Below are positions 55,101 through 64,000 of a stretch of DNA of 64,000 nt, piece after piece. Source of the stretch: Phascolarctos cinereus (lineage: Eukaryota > Chordata > Mammalia > Diprotodontia > Phascolarctidae); NCBI RefSeq assembly GCF_002099425.1, contig NW_018344289.1:1426001-1490000 (forward strand). Direction: 5' to 3'. The notes under the pieces are model-generated. The model saw nothing but the letters and a program-made list of their open reading frames with translations, ran no database searches and was not told the DNA's origin. Both the position numbers and the translations under genes were made by a program. Within the stretch, counting starts at the first letter, position 1, and every line of letters begins with the position of its first letter.

Positions 55101-58100
55101 ATGAAAGACTTTAAAGTGATTGATAAATTAGCTCTATAATTGTGCCTAACCTAGTTAGGAAGAGTGCAAACAGATTGGTGAAAAAATACATTTATGTAGA
55201 GGAATCAACTCTGAGTTCTATTTTACTTAATATCTATATAGATGATTTGGTTGATATACATGACAATTTTCTCATCTAGTTTTTTACAAATAATACTGAA
55301 TTAGGTAAGGTGCTAATTCTCAGAATAAAAAAAATGCATACATCTATCTGCTCATTAATTCAGCACATTTTATGCACATATCTTGGTGTAATGGATAGAG
55401 ATTTGGCCTTGAAATGAGGAGATTTGGTTGTGAATCCCACTGTAGATATTTACTACAAGTACTATTCATCTGGGAAATGAGCATAATAAAACTTGTGCTA
55501 CCCATGTACAGGGTTATGAAGAAAACATTTTAACAGATTAAAGTGTTATATAAATTTGAACTTTTTTCTTTATTTATTATTTAATATTTTATTTTTCCCT
55601 AATTACATAAAAAAATTAACATTAATTATAATTTTTTTTTGATTTCCAAATCCTCTCCCTCTCTCCCTGCTCCCCTCTCTGAGAAGTCAAGCACTTTGAT
55701 ACAGTTTATATATATGCAGTCATGTAAAACATTTTTATATTAGTCATGTTGTATAAATATATAGACAAAAGCACAAGAAAAGTCTGTATTCAGACTCCAT
55801 CAGGTCTTTCTCTGGGGATAGATAGCATTTTTTGTCACAAGTCCTTCAAAGTTCTCTTGTAACATTGTACTGCTGGATTACCTAAGTCATTCATAGTTGA
55901 TCATCTCATAATATTGCTGTTACTGTGTACAAGTTTCTCCTGGTTCTATTCATTTTACTTTGCAGCAGTTCACGTAAATCTGTCTAAGACTTTTCTGAGA
56001 GCATCCTTCTCATCATTTCTTATAGCAAAATGGTATTCCATCACAATCATATACTGCAAATTGTTCAGCCATATTCTCAATTTACCATTCTTTGCCACCA
56101 GAAAAGAGCTACTATAAATATTTTTGTATGTATAGGTTAATGGTTGAATCAATTCACAACTTCACCAACAATGCATTTGTTCCTCAATTTTCCCTCATCC
56201 CATCATTTTCATTTTCTGTCATATTAGCCAGTATAAAAGGTGTGAGGTAGTACCTCAGAATTGTTTTAACTTGCGTTTCTCCAATCAATAGTGAGTAAGA
56301 GTATTTTATTTTTATATGGCTACAGATACCTTGGAGTACTTCATCTGAAAACTGATCGTATTTCTTGATCATTTATCAATTGGGGAATGGCTCTTATTTT
56401 TATAAATTTGACTCAGTTCTCTATATGCTTGAAAAATGAACCCTTCATTTTTTTTCACATTTATGATTGCTAACTGTATTTCACTTTACCCTTCCCACCC
56501 CTTTATTCTCTCTTTCTTTTCACCTTGTCCCTCCCAAAAATTGTTTTGCTTCTGACTGCTGCATCTCCCAACCTTCCCTTCTTTCTATCAGCTCCACCTA
56601 CCTTCTCTTATCCCTTCGCCATCTACTTACTTGTAGGTTAATATAGGTTTTTATACTCGGTTAAGTGTGTATGTTATTCCCTCTTTGAACCAACTCCAAT
56701 TACAGTAAGTTTTAAGAATTCCCTGCCGTCTCCCCCATCTTCCCCTTCAACGTAAAAATTATTTCTTACCTCTTCTTTGTGAAATGCTTTGTCCCATTCC
56801 TATTTCTCTCTTTCACATTCTCCCAGTGCATTCCTCTTTCTCACTTCTTAGTTTTACTTTTTTAGATATCAACCTATCATATTCAACTCATTCTTGTGCT
56901 CTCTGTCAATTTATATTCCTTATAACTGCCTTAATAATTAGAAAGTTTTTATGAGATGAAAGTATCATCTTGCCATGTAGGAATGTAAACAGTTTAACTC
57001 TATTAAGTCCCTTTCCCATTTACCTTTTCATAGTCCTCTCCAGCTTTATGTTTGAAAGTCATATTTTTTATTTAGCTCTGATCTTTTCATCAAGAATGCT
57101 TGAAAGTCCTCTATGTCACTGAATATCCAGTTTTCCCCCTGAAAGACTATATTTATTTTTGCTGAATAGATGACTATTTGTTGTAACCCTAGCTCCTTTG
57201 CCCTCAGGAATATCATATTCTAAGACCTCTGATCATGTAATGCAGAAACTGCTAAATCTTGTGTTATTATACCTCTGGCTCTAAGTTACTTGAATTGTTT
57301 CTTTCTGGCTGCTTGCAATATTTTCTCCTTGACTCTGGAGCTCTGGAATTTGGCAAAATATTACTGGGAGTTTCCATTTTGGGATCTCTTTCAGGAGGTG
57401 ATATTTCAGTTTATACTTTGCTCTCTGGGCAGTTTTCCTTGAAATTCTCGAAAGATGATGTCTAAGGTTGTTTTTTTTTATCATGGTTTCAGGTAGTCTA
57501 ATAATATTTAATTTATTTCTCCTGGATCTTTTTTCCATGCCAGTTGTTTTTCCAATGATATGCTTCATATTGTCTTCCATTTTTTTATTCTTTTGCTTTT
57601 GTTTTATTGTTTCCTGATGTTACATAATGGCATTAGCTTCCACTTGCTCAATTTTAATTTTGAAGCAATTATTTACTTCAAAGACCTTTTTTACCTCCTT
57701 TTCCATTTGGCCAATTTTACTTTTTATGGAGTTGTTTTCTTCACTGAATTTTTGGCCATCTTTTTCATTTGGCAAATCCTGTTTTCAAGGCATTCTTCTC
57801 ACTGGATTTTTGTGCCTCTTTTACCATTTGTACCATTCTCTTTTTTAAGGTGTTATTTTCTTCAGTAGTTTTCTTTTTCCTGCATTCCTTTTTTTTCATA
57901 ATTTTCTTGCATCATTCTTATTTCTCTTCTTAATTTTTTCCTCCACCTCTCTTACTTGATTTTTAATTTAAGGCTTTGTATGTAGGTGTTTTCCGTTTGG
58001 TGTCTTATTCTGAGTGTGTGTTTGGATCTTCTTTTTCACCATCATAACTTTTTATACTCGGAATTTTTTTTATTGTTCACTCATTTTTTTCCCATTTTTA

Positions 58101-60311
58101 CTTTTAACTCTTTCCTTAATTGGGGCTTTTCTTCCAGGATAAAGGTGTACTCTCTCAAACTTCAGGGGTTTTGTGTAGCTGTTTTCAGTGATACTTCTTG
58201 GTACTTATCAGTAATCAGTTCTTTCAAGATGGTAAGATTGAAGGAGAGGTGTGTTTTTTACTCCTGACCTGTGCTCTGGTCTGTGAGTGACCACAAGCAT
58301 ACTTTTCTGCCCTGGAACTGTGATCAGCATCTCTCCATTCCCCTGCAGCCACAAATCTCTAGTGTGCTACTGCTCCTTCTCACCCTGGAACTGCCACATA
58401 GGACTGTGACTTTGATCTGAGTATAGGCAAAAGAATACAGTCCTGTCCCCAATGCCAGCAAAGTGATCCCTGTAATCTCCTTCTGACCATTTCTCCAACC
58501 TCCTTACTATTTGTGAGGAAGACCTCTAAAACCAGTCACTATTGTTACTAATTCAGTCATTCCCAAGGCCTGTTCCCGTTTTGCTGCATCCTTTTCTGCT
58601 CCAGTTCAGCCTGCACTGCACTGAACTCCACTCTCATCTCATTGTAACAGACCTTTCCTGCCAACCTTGTAAGTTGTTCTGGTCTGGAAAATTGTTTCAC
58701 TTTGACCTTTTATGGGTTCTTCCACTCCAGAATTTTTTTTTAGTTATTATTTTAAATGTATATGGAAGGGAATTTGGAAGAGTTCAGGTAAGTCTCTCTG
58801 CCAACTTGGCTCTATCTCACAATTTAAACTATTTTAAACAAATATTCATTGAGCATCTACTTTGTGCAAGGCCATGAGTAGGATGCCAAACATTTTCACT
58901 ACAAGAATTTGTAGGCAAGGGGGGAGAAAGACCGGTACACAAATAAAATGCAAGATATAAACTACCACATGCCGTAAGGGATATACAAAGTGATATTTAG
59001 TATTGAGTGAAATACGACTTCTAACTAAGGTTAACAGGGAAGGATTTATGGAGAAGTTAATATTTTAACTCTTCCTGGAAGGATAAGTGGGATTTGTACA
59101 TGGCACTTGTGCTTGGAATGGGTATGGAATTCCTGGCATGAGGAATGGTATGAGCAAATGTGTACAGGTAAAAAATTATGTGATGTAATTCCCCTGAAAC
59201 ATATGTACACACAGAGAAGTATCACAGAATAAGATTAAGAAGTAGGTAATCCTTACAGTTCAGGAAGCCTTGAATGCCAGATTGTGTGATATAAACTTTA
59301 TTTAGTAAAATAAATAATGAGTAAAATAAGTAATGTAATTATCATGTGCAGAATGAACCTGTCAGCAGGTATATCAGTTGTAAGAAATCATTTCCTGGGA
59401 AGATTCATTAATAGTTTGGTAGCAAAGTAATGCATATTTTAAAGATGACCATTTACTGTATTAAATTGTGTTCTGCAACAGTGACAATCTCATGAATTGC
59501 CAGTTCTTAAATTATTCAAATAATTAAAGAGTGGATGATAATGTATTTTTCCAAAATTTGTGACATACATTTAGATGGATAGCCTATTGAGTTAGCCCTA
59601 CTGAACCTATAACTTGAATAAGTACTTGAGATCAACAATAATTTGAGAAAAAGCCTGAAAAGCAAGCAAGTGGGTTTGGATTTGAGAAGTTGTTAAGAGC
59701 TTAAAAGGATGAAATAATCTCAAATTGGCCACTGACATAAAACCAATTTCCAATTTTTAAATAATGTTCAATAAATGTCTTTCAATAGTTATGCCTGTGA
59801 AGGACAAAGTCAAGCAACTTCTACCACAATCACAGCCTTCAAGTATGATCTTAGCAATAGGCTATGACTCTTTTGGAAGAATTTTATCTAATTATACAAA
59901 GAGGCTCATCATCAATTAGCAGGCTGCAAAATTAGTGGAAATAAATTTTGGCCACAGTCATATATGCGCTTTCATAAATAAATGGCCTTGAGTCCTATAT
60001 AGTTTGCCTTCAATTCTCCATCATTGACAAGCAGAGTGCTGGAAAATGTTGCTATGAATAGCAGTTTTTAAAGATTATTTATAGCCACTAACGATTTAAA
60101 TCTAAGTACCTTGTCCAATAACAAAGGAGTTTACATATTATTTAAGGAACTAGATCATATCAAAGTTGAGACTCATTTTTTTTTAATCAAAAGACAAAAT
60201 GAAGTTGCACTTGTCATTAAATGTCAATAATTCTTCCTTGGAGAAGCAGAAAAAAAAAGGATTAGGAAAGTTAGTTTCATTGTTCACCTGAATCCTAGGA
60301 TAATACATACA

Positions 60312-60347
<36 letters not shown>

Positions 60348-63300
60348 TAATTTAAAGTTAATTTAAATGATAATGAGTCATTTTATATTACAGTGTTCCT
60401 GATAAATATTTTTCAAAATTCATAATGAAAATTATTGAGATATAGATAAAAGAATAGAAATTGCTGTTTTCTAAGGAAGTTGAATCAGTCACCAAAAAGA
60501 ATAAATCAAAATTCTAGGAATGACATTAGCCAACAGATATTTGATTTCCTTTTCAAATAGAGAGATAAGACACCTGAGAGAATCATCCATATAAACTAGC
60601 TTATAAGATATTATAGGGTATAGTGGTAGAAGATTATGAGTAGTAGTATTTCATCATAAAATAGCAAAAAAGCAATAGAGGAAAGAAATAAGTTTACACA
60701 GAGATTGGTGACAGATCCAACTAAGCAAAATAATTCCCTAAATATTTAAGCTGGTAACTGGAAGGAGGACAATAAATAGACTAAAAATGGACCCCCCTTC
60801 TAAAAACACACTTGTAAGGTTTTTAATATACTTTTTTTCTCTATCAATTACAATGGAGACATCATTTATTCTCAATATATAGCAATGATATAGTAGAAAT
60901 ATAATTAAAAAAAATAAGGATGAGATAAGCTGGACTAGACCAAGCATACAGTGTGGAGATCTATGCATGAGTAAACTCTGATTGTAGGGCATCGAAGAAT
61001 TGATTTTAAGGTATATCAAAGAAGGGAAGATTTCAGAGGATTGTAAAATGAATCAAATTTTATTTTTCTCCCTTACCCCCCAAAAATTGGTGGCTCAGAA
61101 TATCCATAAGTATTTACCTAGAAACCTACTTTGCTAAATAAATAAATCTCTCTGTCTCTCTCTCTCTATATATATATCTACATCTATATCTATCTATATA
61201 TCTATATCTATCTATCTATCTATCTATCTATATCTATCCATCTATCTATCTGAGACTACAAATTCATTGAGGACACTTTTAACAACAGTATAAAAAAAAG
61301 GAATAAGCAGGCTTTCATAATTGCTTTTCTATAGCTGACCACATCATTATACTTACCTAACTGACTGAAATGTATAGAAAATAGAAAATACCACAGTGTT
61401 TATTGTTTGTTGACTCAAATAAAGCATTTGGTTTGGTAGACAAATACTGAGGCTTTTTTCCAACCAGGTGTCTATTATATGTGTTTTCTTTCTTTTTTTG
61501 TGTATGGGGGCATCATCTTTTTTTAAAAAGCTTTTATTTAGTATTTAGTTTTTCCCTAGTTGCATATAAAAACAGTTTTAACATACTTTTAAAAAACATT
61601 GAGTTCCAAATTCACTCCCTCCATGCTTCTCTACTCCACCTTGCATTGAAAAGGCAAACACTTCTATATAGATTATACACACTTAGTCATGCAAAACATA
61701 TTCATAATTTCTGTGTTGTGGTGAAACATAGATAAGAAAAAACTGAAGAAAAAGAAAGTTAAAAAAAAGTGTGCTTCAATCTGTATTCAGACACCATCAA
61801 TTCTTTCTCTAGGAATGGATAGCATTTTTCATCATAAGTCCTACAGGGTTGTGTTGGATTATTGTATTGTAAAGAATAACTACGTCATTCACAGATGATC
61901 ATCGTACAATACTTCTGTCACTTTCTACATAGTACATTTCACTTTGCATCAACTCATGCAAGTCTTTCCAGCTTTTTCTGAGAGTATCCTGCTAATCAAT
62001 TCTTATAATAAATAGTATTTCAACATAATCACCTACCACAATTTGTTCTGCCACTCCCCAATTTATGGGCATCCCCTCAACTTCTAATTCCTTACCCCTA
62101 GTAAAGATCTGCTATAGATATTTTCCTACATATAGGTCCTTTTCTTCTTTTTTGTCTCTCCTGGGATATATACCTAATAGTAATAATTGTTAGGTCAAAG
62201 GGTATGCATGGTTTTATAGCCCTTTGGGTATAGTTCCAAATTGCTCTACAGAATGGTTGAATCAGTTCACAACTCCACCAACAGTGCATTAATATCTCAC
62301 TTTTCCCATATCGCCTCCATTTGTCATTTACCTTTCTGTCCCATTACTCAATCTAACAGGAATGAGGTAGTAACTCAGAATTGTTTAATTTGCATTTCTC
62401 CAATCAATAACAAATTAGATATTTTTTGTATGACTACAGATAGCTTTGATTACTTCACCTTAAAACTGATTATATCTTCTGATCATTTATCAACTGGAGA
62501 ATGATTCTAATTTTTATAAATCTGATTCAGTTCTCTATATGTTTGAGAAATGAGGTCTTTATCTGAGGAACCTGCTTCATTTTTTAAAAATTTCAGTTAC
62601 TGTATTTGCCTCCATCCTATTCTGCCCATTTATTCTATTCTCTCCTTTCACCTGTCCCTCCTCAAACATGTTCTGCTTCTGACTACCCTTTCCCCCAATC
62701 TGCCCTCTCTTCTATCAACATCCTGCCCTTCTCTTATCCTCTTCCCCTCCTACTTTCCTGTAGTTAAGTAAGATAGATTTCTATACCTAATTGAATGTGC
62801 ATATTATTCCCTCTTTGAGCCAATTCTGATGACAGTAAGGTTCATTCACTCCCCTTCAACTTCCCTCCCCTCCACTGCAAAAGCTTTTTTCTTGTCTCTT
62901 TTATGTGAGAGAATTTACCCCTTTCTACCTCTCATTTTCTCTTTCTCCCACTACATTCCTCTCTTACCCCTTAATTTTATTTTATTTTTTAGATGTCATG
63001 CATTTTTATTCAGTTCACACTTCTTCCCACTATCTATAAATACTCCTAACTACCCTAATAATGGGAAGAGTCTTATGAGTTATAAATACCATCTTCCCAT
63101 ATAGGAATGTAAATGGTTGAACTCTATTAAGTTCCTTTCCTGTTTTACCTTTTTATGCTTCTTATGTGTCATGTATCTGAAAGTCAAATTTTCTATTCAG
63201 CTCTGGTCTTCTCAAGAATGCTTGAAAGTCCTCTATCTCATTGAATGTCCATTTTCCCCTGAAGGGTCATACTCAGTTTTGCTGGGTAAGTGATTCTTGG

Positions 63301-64000
63301 TTTTAATCCTACCTCCTTTGGCCTCCAGAATATCTGCTCCTTTAATGTAGAAGTTGCTAAATCTTGTGTTATCCTGATCATAGAGCCACTGTACTTGAAT
63401 TGTTTCTTTCTGGCCGCTTGCAATTTTTTCTCCTTGACCTGGGAGCTCTGCAATTTAGCTAAAATATTCTTGGTAGTTTTCATTTTAGGATATCTTTCTG
63501 GGGTGATTTGTGGATTCTTTCAATTTCAATTTTACCTCTGGTTCTAGAATGTTAGAATATGGATAATTTATTGAAAGATGATGCCTATGCTCCTTTTGTT
63601 TTTCTTTTTGGTTAGGCAACTGGGGTTAAGTGACTTGACCAGGGTCACACAGCTAGTAAGTGTCAAGTGTCTGAGGCCAGATTTGAACTCAGGTCCTACC
63701 CCATCTATGCTGTTTTTTATCATGGCTTTTAGGTAGTCCAATAATTTTTAAATTATCTCTACTGGATCTATTTTCCAGGTCATTTGTTTTTTCCAATGTG
63801 ATATTTCAGTTTGTATTCTATTTCTCATTCTTTTGTTTTTGTTTGATTGTTTCTTGAATTCTCATAAATTCATCAATTTTCATTTGCTGCATTCTAATTT
63901 TCAAGTAATTATTTTCTTCACTAAGCCTTTGGATCTCCTTTTTCATTTAACCAATTCTGCTTTTTAAGACATTCTTCTCCTCATTAGCTTTTTGGACCTC

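Overview
This window looks like an intergenic 'gene desert' from a marsupial nuclear genome. No intact protein-coding gene, rRNA, tRNA or CRISPR array could be supported. The evidence for a marsupial is the repeat content: L1 LINEs whose translated ORF1 and ORF2 pieces share one lineage-specific sequence, L1 deletion derivatives that keep ORF1 (HAL1-like), tRNA-headed SINEs of the type with a GGCAG(C/T)TAGGTGG head (one carrying an RTE-type 3' tail), many decayed CORE-SINEs (MIR/MON1/THER1-like), and old L2 and CR1/L3 LINE pieces. The SINE at 37,351-37,500 resembles the Australian-marsupial version more than the American-opossum one; that placement is from memory and is only moderately sure.

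Layout. 1-14.5 kb: decayed LINE pieces (L1 3' end, an antisense L2 with a decayed reverse-transcriptase motif, a 2.4-kb L1 3' half at 8.36-10.74 kb) and a few SINEs. 14.5-22.0 kb: one nearly full-length antisense L1 that landed inside a CORE-SINE and was later hit by two solo retroviral LTRs, giving a readable insertion order. 22-30 kb: old unique-looking DNA, a possible LTR, CR1/L3 LINE pieces and SINEs. 30.3-31.2 kb: a processed pseudogene of BLOC1S2 with target-site duplications, followed at once by a probable LTR. 31.6-37.2 kb: AT-rich DNA with almost nothing recognisable, plus an unidentified 88-codon reading frame. 37.2-39.9 kb: an old L1 with a young SINE in it. 42.5-53.6 kb: a pile-up of L1-type elements: a 5'UTR+ORF1 piece, a HAL1-like element with ORF1 and no ORF2, an ORF2 piece, and an inverted L1 that meets it tail to tail. 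54-64 kb: decayed SINEs and two further antisense ORF1-bearing elements sharing the same internal deletion of most of ORF2.

The most interesting signal is the set of non-autonomous L1 derivatives. Two copies (55.56-58.82 kb and 61.52 kb to the window end) join the C-terminal part of ORF2 directly to the ORF1/ORF2 spacer with homologous sequence across the joint, which implies one deleted master copied in trans rather than two separate deletions. A third copy (44.16-47.25 kb) has ORF1 and a purine-rich 3'UTR with no ORF2 trace. HAL1-type elements are known from mammals, so the class is not new; the structure with a retained ORF2 C-terminus may be a distinct subfamily. All family assignments are by eye and memory of consensus sequences; no database search was run.
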